From the NCBI RefSeq assembly GCF_040655735.1, contig NZ_JBFAKK010000006.1, positions 186,001 to 250,000 of the forward strand: a DNA stretch of 64,000 nucleotides, read 5' to 3'. This document shows, in pieces, positions 8,382 through 16,131 of the stretch. Under the pieces are notes generated by a model. That model made no database searches and was not told the DNA's origin. It saw nothing but the letters and a program-made list of their open reading frames with translations. The position numbers and the translations under genes were made by a program. This DNA is from Phytomonospora sp040655735 (GTDB lineage: Bacteria > Actinomycetota > Actinomycetes > Mycobacteriales > Micromonosporaceae). Numbering within the stretch: the first letter of the stretch is position 1; the number at the start of each line of letters is the position of its first letter.

Positions 8382-9200
8382 CTAGCCCCGCCCGACCGCC
8401 GCCCGCACGTCGGCGACCAGCTTCCCGGCGGCGTCGACCGTCGCCGAGATCTCCGCACCGGTGGTGCCGACCTCACCGAGCAGCCGCCCGACGCGCTCCG
8501 CGAAGCCGTCGACGACGCCGAGCGCGTCGGCGGCGGCGACCATGCCCTTCTCGTTGATCAGCCAGCGGCCGGCGTGCGCGTGGACGGCGTGGCAGAGGAC
8601 CCCGACGGCTCGGAACAGGCAACCGGCCGTGTAGGCGGGGTCGACGCCCTTGGCGCCGTAGCCGGCGCCCCCGGTGATGAAGTCCGCCTCCCACAGGCCG
8701 TCCAGGAGCGCCTCGCGCAGTGCCTGCGGATAGTCATCGGCGGCCTCGCGGAGCTGGGCGAGCTCACCGGAGGGGTCGGCGAGCACCTTGCAGAGGGCGG
8801 CCTCGCCGGCGTAGGTGTGGGAGTAGAACCCCAGCGGGTGTCCGGGCTGCACGGCGACCTCGTAGCGGCCTTCGCGGCAGTCGTTCCAGACGCGCTCGAC
8901 GCGTTCGAGGTCGCGGTAGATCCAGTCGACGCGCCATTCCCCGACGGTCAGCCAGCCGCCGCCGTCGACCCAAGGGCCCCAGCCGCCGGGTTGGGTGACC
9001 TCGGTGGGCCGTCCGGAGACCTGCGCGGCGAGTTCGCGCAGGGCCGCGACGTCGAGGCCGTCTCGGTAGTAGAGGCCGATGTCGACGTCGGAGTCGGGGC
9101 GGTGGGTGCCGCGTGCCCGGCTGCCGCCGAGCGAGACGGCCCGCACGCCGCCGATCCCGGCGAGGCGTCCGGCGAGGGCCTTGAGGTCGGCGTCTTCCAC
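8382..9200 (-). CDS. nucleotidyltransferase-domain protein
   Basis: About 272 residues. The N-terminal minimal nucleotidyltransferase motif is clear: LGGSRARGTHRPDSDVDIGL, with the GS and paired Asp (DVD) residues that bind metal and NTP. The C-terminal half is helical and includes GFYSHTYAGEAALCKVL and EADFITGGAGYGAKG, a layout seen in actinobacterial proteins related to aminoglycoside nucleotidyltransferases and in DUF4037-like proteins. The GTG at 9200 is preferred; the frame is open to a TTG at 9236. It is convergent with the response regulator. The substrate is unknown; resistance or tRNA/protein nucleotidylation are both possible. Confidence 0.8.
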   Translation of the reverse strand: MEDADLKALAGRLAGIGGVRAVSLGGSRARGTHRPDSDVDIGLYYRDGLDVAALRELAAQVSGRPTEVTQPGGWGPWVDGGGWLTVGEWRVDWIYRDLERVERVWNDCREGRYEVAVQPGHPLGFYSHTYAGEAALCKVLADPSGELAQLREAADDYPQALREALLDGLWEADFITGGAGYGAKGVDPAYTAGCLFRAVGVLCHAVHAHAGRWLINEKGMVAAADALGVVDGFAERVGRLLGEVGTTGAEISATVDAAGKLVADVRAAVGRG

Positions 9201-9330
9201 AGTGGGCAGTGTGCCGGACCGGCCGATCTTGCACAAAGGATTTCACCTTCTCTTCAGCCGGAGTCAATACCGTTTCCGGCCGTGCCCCGGGCAAGCTGGG
9301 CTTCCCGCCCCTCGCCGCAGGACTGGACCC

Positions 9331-10422
9331 GTGTCTGCCGATCCCCTCGCCCCCGCCCCCGTACCTCCCGCCCCGCTCGCCGGCCCGGAGGCCGCGCCGC
9401 CCAGGCCCCCACGGGAGCACCGGCACGACATCGACCTCCTGCGCCTCATCTGCGCTGTCGGAGTGGTCATGGGGCACGTCGGCGGTGACTACCTGATGTC
9501 CGTCGACGTCGACCCCGGCAACGGGCCGGCCACGTACTGGACCGGCATGGTCTTCGACTCCTTCAGCCACTTCGCGGTCCCGATGTACTTCGCGATCGCC
9601 GGCTGGGCGGTATTGGTGGGCGCGCCGCCCAAGGACGGCAGGCGGCTCGCGCAGCGGCTGGTGCGCATCGTGATCCCGCTGTTCGTGTGGACCGCGATCT
9701 ACCTCGCCTGGGGCAGGCTGAACGGCACGAACGGCGGCTCGGCCGGCGAGTTCGCCTGGCAGTCGCTGCTCGGCACGATCCGTCCTGCCTATCACCTCTG
9801 GTACCTCTACACGTACGTGCCCGTCGTTCTCTTCCTCGGCTTCGTCGTACTGCTGAAAGCGGGCAGGCGGCCCTGGGGCATCGCCCTGGCACTGCTCGGT
9901 TTCGCCGTCGCGGGCAAGCACACCGGAGACCTCGCCTGGTTCACCGGCTGGGAACTGCCCACCTTCGCCTGGGGCTTCGGCGTCTACCAGGTCGTGTACG
10001 CCGCAGCCGGCGCGATGGTGCTGGCACTGCACAACCGCAGGCTTCCGCGCTGGGTCTGGCCCCTGGTCGCCACCGCGGCCCTGGGCGGTGTGATGTGGTA
10101 CCAGCACGCGGTGCACTACGTGATCCCGAACTCGAACCTGCTCACCGCCGGGCTGATGATCGGCGTGGCCCTCACCGTCAGCCGGGTGCGGGTGCCCGAG
10201 CGCGTCCGGCCGCTCCTGAGCAGTCTCGGCGCCGCGGCCCTCGGCGCGTACATGATCCACGTGCTCGTGCTGCGCTCGCTCAGCGACCTGGTGGCCCACC
10301 CGGGCCACGGCTGGCTCGCCGCGATCGGCGTGGCGGTGGCCCTGACCGTCGTGACGCTCGCGATCTCCTTCGGCGCGAGTCTGCTGTGGGGAAGGCTGAG
10401 GCTGCGCCGGCTGCTCGGGTAG
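9331..10422 (+). CDS. acyltransferase 3 family integral membrane O-acyltransferase
   Basis: 363 residues with about ten membrane helices. The family's N-terminal active-site region is visible: HDIDLLRLICAVGVVMGHVGG (His in the first helix) and FAVPMYFAIAGWAVL. Such enzymes O-acetylate or O-acylate surface polysaccharides. The GTG at 9331 is chosen because AGGA lies 8 bases upstream and the preceding sequence is not protein-like. The stop codon TAG (10420-10422) directly abuts the stop of the convergent glycosyltransferase at 10423. Placed beside the NeuB/NeuA/polysialyltransferase genes, it may O-acetylate that glycan, though this is inference. Confidence 0.88.
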   Translation: MSADPLAPAPVPPAPLAGPEAAPPRPPREHRHDIDLLRLICAVGVVMGHVGGDYLMSVDVDPGNGPATYWTGMVFDSFSHFAVPMYFAIAGWAVLVGAPPKDGRRLAQRLVRIVIPLFVWTAIYLAWGRLNGTNGGSAGEFAWQSLLGTIRPAYHLWYLYTYVPVVLFLGFVVLLKAGRRPWGIALALLGFAVAGKHTGDLAWFTGWELPTFAWGFGVYQVVYAAAGAMVLALHNRRLPRWVWPLVATAALGGVMWYQHAVHYVIPNSNLLTAGLMIGVALTVSRVRVPERVRPLLSSLGAAALGAYMIHVLVLRSLSDLVAHPGHGWLAAIGVAVALTVVTLAISFGASLLWGRLRLRRLLG

Positions 10423-11385
10423 TCACCCGCCGGCGCGACGGCGCAGCCTGCGCAAGACGCGGCTGCGCTCATGGTTCATGTCGAGGAGGGTCCGCTCCAG
10501 GATGTCCTGCGGCATCCGGCCCAGCGCCTCGGCGGCCATGACCTTGAGCCGGCGCCTCGCCTGGGCCTCGTAGCGCCCGGCGGTCATCACGTGGAAGGCG
10601 ATCATCGCGCAGTAGGTGCGGACGGCCTTGGGAAGGAAGCGGTCGGCCTCGGCGTCGGCGGCGACCATCTCCAGGAGCGCGTCGTGCGCCGGGAGGAAGT
10701 CGAGCTGCCGGACGTCGCCGATCTGCGTCAGCGAGGTCGTCACGCCCCGGCGGTAGAAGATCCCCAGCAGTCCGGCGACCGCGAAGGACTTCGCCGTCAG
10801 GTGCAGCCGCCAGGTGAACAGCCGGTCCTCGGCCGTCCGCAGGTTCTCGTCGAAGCGCATCCGGCCGCCTTCGAACAGCTCCCGCCGGTAGATCGCCGCC
10901 CACACGAAGGGGTAGTCGACCATCGTCTCGGAGTCCGTCGGAGTGATCACGTCGCGCGGGTTCAGGACCGACCGGCGCGGAGCCCCTGGGGCGCGCACGG
11001 CCGTACGCTCGACCCCCGAGACGCGGACGTGGTCGGTCCGCACGAAGTCGCAGCCGAGCTCCTCGATCGCGCCGACCAAGTCGCCGAGATAGCCGGGCCG
11101 GTACCAGTCGTCGCCGTCGAGGAAGGTGATGAACTCGCCCGCGGCGGCGTCGATGCCGCTGTTTCGGGCCGCGGCGATCCCCTTGTTCTGGGGATGTCTG
11201 ATCACCGTGGTGTCGTGGCGGTCCTTCGCCCAGGCGTCCAGGATCCGGCCCGTGCCGTCGGTCGCCTGGTCGTCGACGAGGATGAACTCCGTCGACGGCG
11301 ACGCGTTGCGCGCCAGGCTCCCCAAGGTGTCCGCGGCGAACTCGCGGACGTTGTAGAACGGGACGATCACGGACAGCTTGGTCAC
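10423..11385 (-). CDS. family 2 glycosyltransferase
   Basis: 320 residues. The GT-A fold start is textbook GT2: LSVIVPFYNVREFAADTLGSL, then EFILVDDQATDGTG, NKGIAAARNSGIDAA and the DxD metal motif in ITFLDGDDWY (about residues 89-98). A membrane segment is not evident, so it is probably cytosolic or membrane-associated. It is the last gene of the minus-strand run 15988-10423, overlapping the upstream gene by 4 bp (ATGA at 11382-11385). It likely adds a sugar to the same surface glycan as its neighbours. Donor and acceptor are unknown. Confidence 0.92.
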   Translation of the reverse strand: MTKLSVIVPFYNVREFAADTLGSLARNASPSTEFILVDDQATDGTGRILDAWAKDRHDTTVIRHPQNKGIAAARNSGIDAAAGEFITFLDGDDWYRPGYLGDLVGAIEELGCDFVRTDHVRVSGVERTAVRAPGAPRRSVLNPRDVITPTDSETMVDYPFVWAAIYRRELFEGGRMRFDENLRTAEDRLFTWRLHLTAKSFAVAGLLGIFYRRGVTTSLTQIGDVRQLDFLPAHDALLEMVAADAEADRFLPKAVRTYCAMIAFHVMTAGRYEAQARRRLKVMAAEALGRMPQDILERTLLDMNHERSRVLRRLRRRAGG

Positions 11386-12425
11386 TTGGGTTCTCCAGTG
11401 GCGGTGGTCGGCGGAACGGTCGCCAGGCCGTGCCGGGCTTTGGCGGAGCCGGTCACCTCGGCGAGGAACCGGGCGGCGTGGTCGCCGGCGGTGGCCGTGA
11501 GCCAGTCGGGGCCGATCTCGCGGATCATCACCCGCACACCGGTTCCGGCGAGGATCAGCGGCAGGGTGTGCACCATCGTCGACGGGAAGCTGATGATCGT
11601 TCGCGCGGTCGGACCGGTCCGGGCGTGCAGTTCGAGCGGGAGTTCGGGGTGGACGACCTCGACGCCGGTGGCCTCGACGAGCGCGGCCAGCTTGGCCGGA
11701 CTCTCACGCCGGTGGGCGAGGTAGCGGGTCACGCCGTGCTCGGCGACGAGTCCGGCGACGCCTTCGAGGTAGGCGGCCCGCGACACCACGCCGGTCTCGA
11801 CGAGCGAGGTGCCCAGGAGGTCGACGGTGTCGATGATCTCGGGTGGGCCGAAGCGTGAGACGGCCCAGCCGTAGTGGTTGACGGTGACGCGCATCCACGG
11901 CGGCGCCTGCACGTCGAGCGAGGTGTAGACCTCCAGTCCGCCGGCCTCGCCGCGCGCGGCGAGCCACCGGGTCGCGCGCTGGGCGCGACCCGGTGGCTTC
12001 AGCGTGCTGTGCCAGCGGACGAGCGGCCGCCGCCCGGCGAGCCGGGCGACGAACTCGATGGTGGCCGTGCCGTCGTCGACGACCACGACCCGCCGGGCCC
12101 GCGTCAGCGGCAGCAGCGACTGCGCGAGCTGGGAGAACGGGTCGCCGAGGACCAGCGTGGCGGCGCGACACACCCGCGCCGACAGCACCGCTCCGCAGCG
12201 CGCCAGTTCCCGCATCCCGTCCCGGGGCGAGTACAGCGACACCGTCGGGCCTTCGGCCCGCGCCAGCGCCGCCATCGCCCGCAGCTGCTCGCGCGCGGCG
12301 GCGGCGCGCGGCAGGATCACCGCGGCCGTCACCTCGCGCGGGTCGGCCGATCCGTCCGAGTGGATCCACTCCAGCAGGTTCAGGATCTGCGCCGGACTCT
12401 CCAGCAGCGCGAGCGTACGGGTCAT
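11382..12425 (-). CDS. sialyltransferase-like (GT52/polysialyltransferase-type) protein
   Basis: 347 residues, starting MTRTLALLESPAQILNLLEW. A (D/E)(D/E)G-like motif occurs in VVVVDDGTAT (117-119), followed by YLAHRRES and a C-terminal ISFPSTMVHTLPL motif. These features resemble bacterial GT52 and related sialyltransferases, which transfer CMP-activated nonulosonic acids. The assignment is supported by context, because the gene overlaps neuB by 4 bp (ATG at 12423-12425) and lies in a run with neuA. It may initiate or extend the sialic-acid-like chain. It could instead be another GT-B transferase; a structure-based search would settle it. Confidence 0.65.
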   Translation of the reverse strand: MTRTLALLESPAQILNLLEWIHSDGSADPREVTAAVILPRAAAAREQLRAMAALARAEGPTVSLYSPRDGMRELARCGAVLSARVCRAATLVLGDPFSQLAQSLLPLTRARRVVVVDDGTATIEFVARLAGRRPLVRWHSTLKPPGRAQRATRWLAARGEAGGLEVYTSLDVQAPPWMRVTVNHYGWAVSRFGPPEIIDTVDLLGTSLVETGVVSRAAYLEGVAGLVAEHGVTRYLAHRRESPAKLAALVEATGVEVVHPELPLELHARTGPTARTIISFPSTMVHTLPLILAGTGVRVMIREIGPDWLTATAGDHAARFLAEVTGSAKARHGLATVPPTTATGEPK

Positions 12426-13339
12426 GCCGGTTGCTGCTCCAGGTTCTCGGCGAGGCTGCCCTGGACACGGCGCAGCTTCTTCATGGCGGCCTTCTCGCCC
12501 TCGTAGACCTGCTTGACGCCGTCGCCGAGGGACGCCTCGACGGTGCGGATGTCGCGCACGAGACGCTGAAGGCCCTGCGGCTCGACCGAGGCGGCCTGGT
12601 CGGAGCCCCACATCGCGCGGTCGAGGGTGATGTGGCGTTCGACGAACACCGCGCCGAGCGCGACGGCCGCGACGGTCGTCTGGAGACCCGTCTCGTGCCC
12701 GGAGTAGCCGATCGGGACGTTGGGGTACTCGCGCTCCAGCGTGCCGAGCATCCGCAGGTTCAGCTCGTTGGTGGGTGCCGGGTAAGTGCTGGTGGTGTGG
12801 CAGAGCAGGACGCGGTCACTGCCGAGGACCTCCACGGCGTGCCGGATCTGCTGCGGTGTCGACATCCCGGTCGAGGCGATGATCGTCCGGCCGGTCTCGC
12901 GCAGGCGGCGCAGCAGCTCGTCGTCGGTGAGGCAGGCCGAGGCGACCTTGTGCGCCGGGAGGTCGTACTGCTCCAGGAAGTCGACGCTGGGAACGTCCCA
13001 CGGCGAGGCGAACCAGTCGATGCCGCGCTTGCGGCAGTGCTGGTCGATCGCGTGGTAGTCGTCGGCGTCGAACTCGACCTTGTGCCGGTAGTCCAGGTAG
13101 GTCATCCGGCCCCAGGGCGTGTCCCGCTCGATGTCCCACTGGTCGCGCGGGACGCAGATCTCGGGGGTGCGCTTTTGGAACTTGACGGCGTCGCAACCCG
13201 CGGCGGCGGCGGCGTCGATGAGGGCGAACGCGTTGTGCAGGTCGCCGTTGTGGTTGATGCCGATCTCGCCGGTGACGTAAACGGGGCGGCCGGGGCCGAC
13301 CTCGCGGTCACCGAGCTGACGCATGCGAACGGTGGTCAT
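12422..13339 (-). CDS. neuB: N-acetylneuraminate synthase family protein lacking SAF domain
   Basis: 305 residues. NeuB TIM-barrel motifs are all present: VTGEIGINHNGDLHNA, AGCDAVKFQKRTPE, FASPWDVPSVDFL, KVASACLTDDELL, STGMSTPQQI, LCHTTSTYPAP, PIGYSGHETG and VFVERHITLDRAMWGSDQA. Such enzymes condense phosphoenolpyruvate with an N-acetylmannosamine-type sugar to make a nonulosonic acid. The usual C-terminal SAF (antifreeze-like) domain is absent; only about 40 helical residues follow the barrel. The ATG at 13337-13339 has a GGAAGGG element upstream and lies 7 bp after the neuA stop. No NeuC epimerase is seen in the window, so the substrate may be supplied from elsewhere. Confidence 0.9.
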   Translation of the reverse strand: MTTVRMRQLGDREVGPGRPVYVTGEIGINHNGDLHNAFALIDAAAAAGCDAVKFQKRTPEICVPRDQWDIERDTPWGRMTYLDYRHKVEFDADDYHAIDQHCRKRGIDWFASPWDVPSVDFLEQYDLPAHKVASACLTDDELLRRLRETGRTIIASTGMSTPQQIRHAVEVLGSDRVLLCHTTSTYPAPTNELNLRMLGTLEREYPNVPIGYSGHETGLQTTVAAVALGAVFVERHITLDRAMWGSDQAASVEPQGLQRLVRDIRTVEASLGDGVKQVYEGEKAAMKKLRRVQGSLAENLEQQPA

Positions 13340-13346
13340 ATCGCGT

Positions 13347-14555
13347 TCAGTTCCCTTCCAATGTCGAACCGAGCAGCCACGCCGCGATCTCTCGGATCGC
13401 GCCGTGCCCACCGCGCGTGCCGGTCACGGCACGCGCGGCCGCCCGCACGACCTCATGGGCGTCGGCGACCGCGACGGGCCACCCGACCAGGTCGAAGCAG
13501 GGCAGGTCGTTGACGTCGTTGCCGACGTAGAGCACCCGTTCGGGCGCGATCGCCTGTTCCTCGCACCAGCGTTTGAGCGCGATGTCCTTGCGGTCGATGC
13601 CGTGCAGGACGGGAACTTTGAGCTTGCGGGCCCGGGCGGCGACGACCGGGTTGGTCTCGGTGGACAAGATCAGCACGGGCAGCCCCGCCCGGCGCATCGC
13701 GGCGACCGCGAGGCCGTCGCCACGGTGGACGGCGACGATCTCGCGGCCGTCGGCGTCGATGAGGACCCGGTCGTCGGTCTGGGTGCCGTCGAAGTCGAGG
13801 ACGACGGCGTCCACGTCGGCCCGCGAGGGGGTCCGGCCGCGTTCGAGGAGCGGCGCGAGCGCGCGGGCGCGCAGCAGGTCGGAGGGATCGTCGATCTCGA
13901 GCGTGCGGGCCGGATCGGTGGCGACCAGCGCGACACGGCCGAAGAACCGGTGCCCGTGCTCGCGCAGCCCCTCGGCGCGCATCGCGTAGGCCGAGCCGGT
14001 CTCCAGGAACTCCCTGGGCCGCGACTGGCGCATGGCACGGTGCGCCGCGTCGTGGTTGACGCCGTGGACGCCCTTGACGGGGCCGTCGTCGGTGTCCCCG
14101 TGGCGCCACACGAAGCCGTGGAAGGGCGCGGCGGTGAAGGCGCTGTCGGCGCCGTCATCGGCGATCGCGGCGACCACTCCGTCCACATCCGACGGCGAGA
14201 GGAACGGGCTGGTGCACTGCACCAGCACCACGATGTCGACGCCGGAAGCCCCTTCGAGGCTGTCCATCGCGTGCAGCACGGCCGCCTCGCTCGACGACAG
14301 GTCGCCCGAGATCGCCGGCGGACGCATCACCACCTCGGCACCGGCGTGCCGCGCGGCGGCGGCGATGCCGTTGTCGTCGGTGGACACCGCCACCCGCGAC
14401 ACCCGGCTCGCCGCGAGGCTCGCCGACACCGCACGGGCCACCAGCGGCACACCCGCCACCGGCGTCAGGTTCTTGCCCGGCACGCCCTTCGAACCGCCAC
14501 GCGCGGGGATCACCACCAGAACGCTCAAAGCACCACTTTCCCTAGGAGGACTCAC
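13347..14555 (-). CDS. neuA: CMP-sialic acid synthetase fused to a KdsC-like HAD phosphatase
   Basis: 402 residues with two domains. Residues 1 to about 225 are a CMP-nonulosonate cytidylyltransferase, with the nucleotide-binding loop VVIPARGGSKGVPGKNL and AVLHAMDSL, QCTSPFL and ETGSAYAMR motifs. Residues about 235-402 are a HAD phosphatase of the KdsC/NeuA C-terminal type: motif I VVLDFDGTQTDD, motif II LILSTE, the Lys of GIDRKDIALK and motif III YVGNDVNDLPCF. The fusion would dephosphorylate the NeuB product and activate it with CTP in one protein. A GTG at 14553-14555 overlaps the upstream stop codon (GTGA); a TTG at 14528 with GGGAAA upstream is an alternative start. Confidence 0.92.
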   Translation of the reverse strand: MSPPRESGALSVLVVIPARGGSKGVPGKNLTPVAGVPLVARAVSASLAASRVSRVAVSTDDNGIAAAARHAGAEVVMRPPAISGDLSSSEAAVLHAMDSLEGASGVDIVVLVQCTSPFLSPSDVDGVVAAIADDGADSAFTAAPFHGFVWRHGDTDDGPVKGVHGVNHDAAHRAMRQSRPREFLETGSAYAMRAEGLREHGHRFFGRVALVATDPARTLEIDDPSDLLRARALAPLLERGRTPSRADVDAVVLDFDGTQTDDRVLIDADGREIVAVHRGDGLAVAAMRRAGLPVLILSTETNPVVAARARKLKVPVLHGIDRKDIALKRWCEEQAIAPERVLYVGNDVNDLPCFDLVGWPVAVADAHEVVRAAARAVTGTRGGHGAIREIAAWLLGSTLEGN

Positions 14556-15988
14556 AACTGACCCCACCGGCGGATCACCGGCGCCAGCCGATGGGCGGCG
14601 ACCCGGTAGACCGAGCGCAGCGACCGCCGCGTCAGCCGCCGCACCGCGAGGCGCCCGGCGCCCGCGGCCTCGGCCGCGACACCCGGACGGGGCGAGCCGT
14701 CGGGCTCCAGACCCTGCCGGGACAGCAGACCGCGCAGGTAGCCGCCCGCGCGGGACATCGTGTAGTACGGGCTCAGGCCCGGCAGTCCGGCGCCGTCGCG
14801 CCGCGCGATCAGCTCGGCTACGCGTTCACGGACGGGTGCGAAAGGATCCGTCCCGGCCGGCAGGACGCCGTTGCGTCGCAGCCACGCCGGATCGGCCGTC
14901 GGCGAAGCCCCGGCGTCCAGGTCGTCCCACGACGCGAGGCAGCCCGAGGACACGAAGTGGTGGTTGCCGAGCGACTCCCGGATTCCCAGGTCGGTCAGCA
15001 CGACCGTCGGAATCCCCCGGTGCATCGACTCCAGCGCCGCCGTCGAGCTCACCGTCACCGACAGGTCGGTCCGGTCGAGGACCTCCCCCATGTTCCCGTA
15101 GACGAGCGAGAGGTTCGGCGGAGCGTTCTCCAGCCGGGCCAGCAAGCGCTGGTACGGGAAATCCTCCAGATGCGTCGTGTGCTCCCCCGGGCGGCTGCGC
15201 AGCTTCACCAGCACGTCGCGCTCGGGGTGCAGACGAGCGTGCCCTGCCGCGCGCTCCAAGAGGTGGAAGCGCTCGCCCCGCAGAGCCGGCGAAGAGGGCT
15301 GCGCCGCGAAGCACACCGTGTACCGGCGCTCCCCGCGCGCCACCGCGTCCGGGTCGTAGGGGTCTCCGGAGAGGAACGGCAGCCCGGTCTCCACCACCGA
15401 CTCCGGCGGGACGCCGACGGCGGTGAAGACCTCGCGGAACCGCTCGGCGTCGAAGACGCTGTTGGCCAAGACGACGTCGGCCCCCGCGCGCAGAAGAAGA
15501 CCGTCGGTCATCTTCTCGTAAACCACGCCGACATATCCGGTGACCACGATCGGCCGTTTCCCGCGCCCTTCCCAGGCTCTGGAAAAACCGTGCATCGCGC
15601 TCTGCGCCACCCCTCCCGGGGCGGCCAGGATCACCACGTCGGCCTCGGCTAGTCCGGGGTCGGTGAGGAAGTCGGCCAGCGGCGCCTCGGCCGTCTCGTC
15701 GGGCCGCACGCCGACCTCGCCGAGCTGGCGGGCGGTGGGCGTGGCACGGGCGTGCAGGAACCGCGCCGTGAGGTGACACCCCTGGTCGACGCGGCGCGCC
15801 AGCAGGGCGCCCCACTTCCATCGAGTGTCGGAATCGGCGAGGACATCGATCCGCAGCGGACGCGCCGCGGGGGACGATGCCTGCGATCCGGCTGTAGTCG
15901 GTCCGGTCGGCACCGAACGGACACTAGGGGCGTTCAAGGTGACTTCGCCAAAGGCAGTTCCAACGCGAGGTAAACAACTCGCGTACAT
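14552..15988 (-). CDS. DUF6716-type putative glycosyltransferase
   Basis: Up to 478 residues; the true start is uncertain because the first 45 residues are poorly structured (ATG at 15986-15988, TTG at 15937 or GTG at 15913 are options). The core begins RIDVLADSDTRWKWGALLA and shows GT-B-like features: IVVTGYVGVVYEKMTDGLLLR, LVKLRSRPGEHTTH and the SSTAALESMHRGIPTVVLTD segment that resembles nucleotide-sugar binding loops. This agrees with the actinobacterial DUF6716 family, often found beside neuA/neuB and polysialyltransferase genes. It is the first gene of the 15988-10423 run. It probably acts on the same glycan, but its reaction is not known. Confidence 0.75.
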   Translation of the reverse strand: MYASCLPRVGTAFGEVTLNAPSVRSVPTGPTTAGSQASSPAARPLRIDVLADSDTRWKWGALLARRVDQGCHLTARFLHARATPTARQLGEVGVRPDETAEAPLADFLTDPGLAEADVVILAAPGGVAQSAMHGFSRAWEGRGKRPIVVTGYVGVVYEKMTDGLLLRAGADVVLANSVFDAERFREVFTAVGVPPESVVETGLPFLSGDPYDPDAVARGERRYTVCFAAQPSSPALRGERFHLLERAAGHARLHPERDVLVKLRSRPGEHTTHLEDFPYQRLLARLENAPPNLSLVYGNMGEVLDRTDLSVTVSSTAALESMHRGIPTVVLTDLGIRESLGNHHFVSSGCLASWDDLDAGASPTADPAWLRRNGVLPAGTDPFAPVRERVAELIARRDGAGLPGLSPYYTMSRAGGYLRGLLSRQGLEPDGSPRPGVAAEAAGAGRLAVRRLTRRSLRSVYRVAAHRLAPVIRRWGQL

Positions 15989-16012
15989 AAGATCCGGCCC
16001 CGCGAAAGCGCC

Positions 16013-16037
16013 TTATCGCCGCTCGGAGAGGCGATAA
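16013..16037. promoter_or_regulatory. inverted repeat in divergent glycan-gene promoter
   Basis: Perfect arms TTATCGCC (16013-16020) and GGCGATAA (16030-16037) are separated by 9 bp, the same geometry as the repeat at 3245. It lies 25 bp upstream of the minus-strand glycan operon start (15988) and 95 bp upstream of the polysialyltransferase gene (16132). It could therefore regulate both directions. Confidence 0.5.
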
Positions 16038-16131
16038 AGCCGATGTACTCTGCACGCGACTCCCGCAGAACAGCACACCGCGGACCGACCGGCGCCGCTC
16101 CACGCGCGCGCCCGAACCCGAGGAGCCACAC

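Noticed and set aside
8319..8386. CTAGGGC at 8322-8328 mirrored by GCCCTAG at 8379-8385, reminiscent of insertion sequence ends
   Set aside because: Only 7 bp match, no transposase or target duplication is present, and the right copy overlaps the end of the nucleotidyltransferase gene. It is more likely a chance or weak terminator element (GGGC-TGCG-GCCC at 8349-8360).
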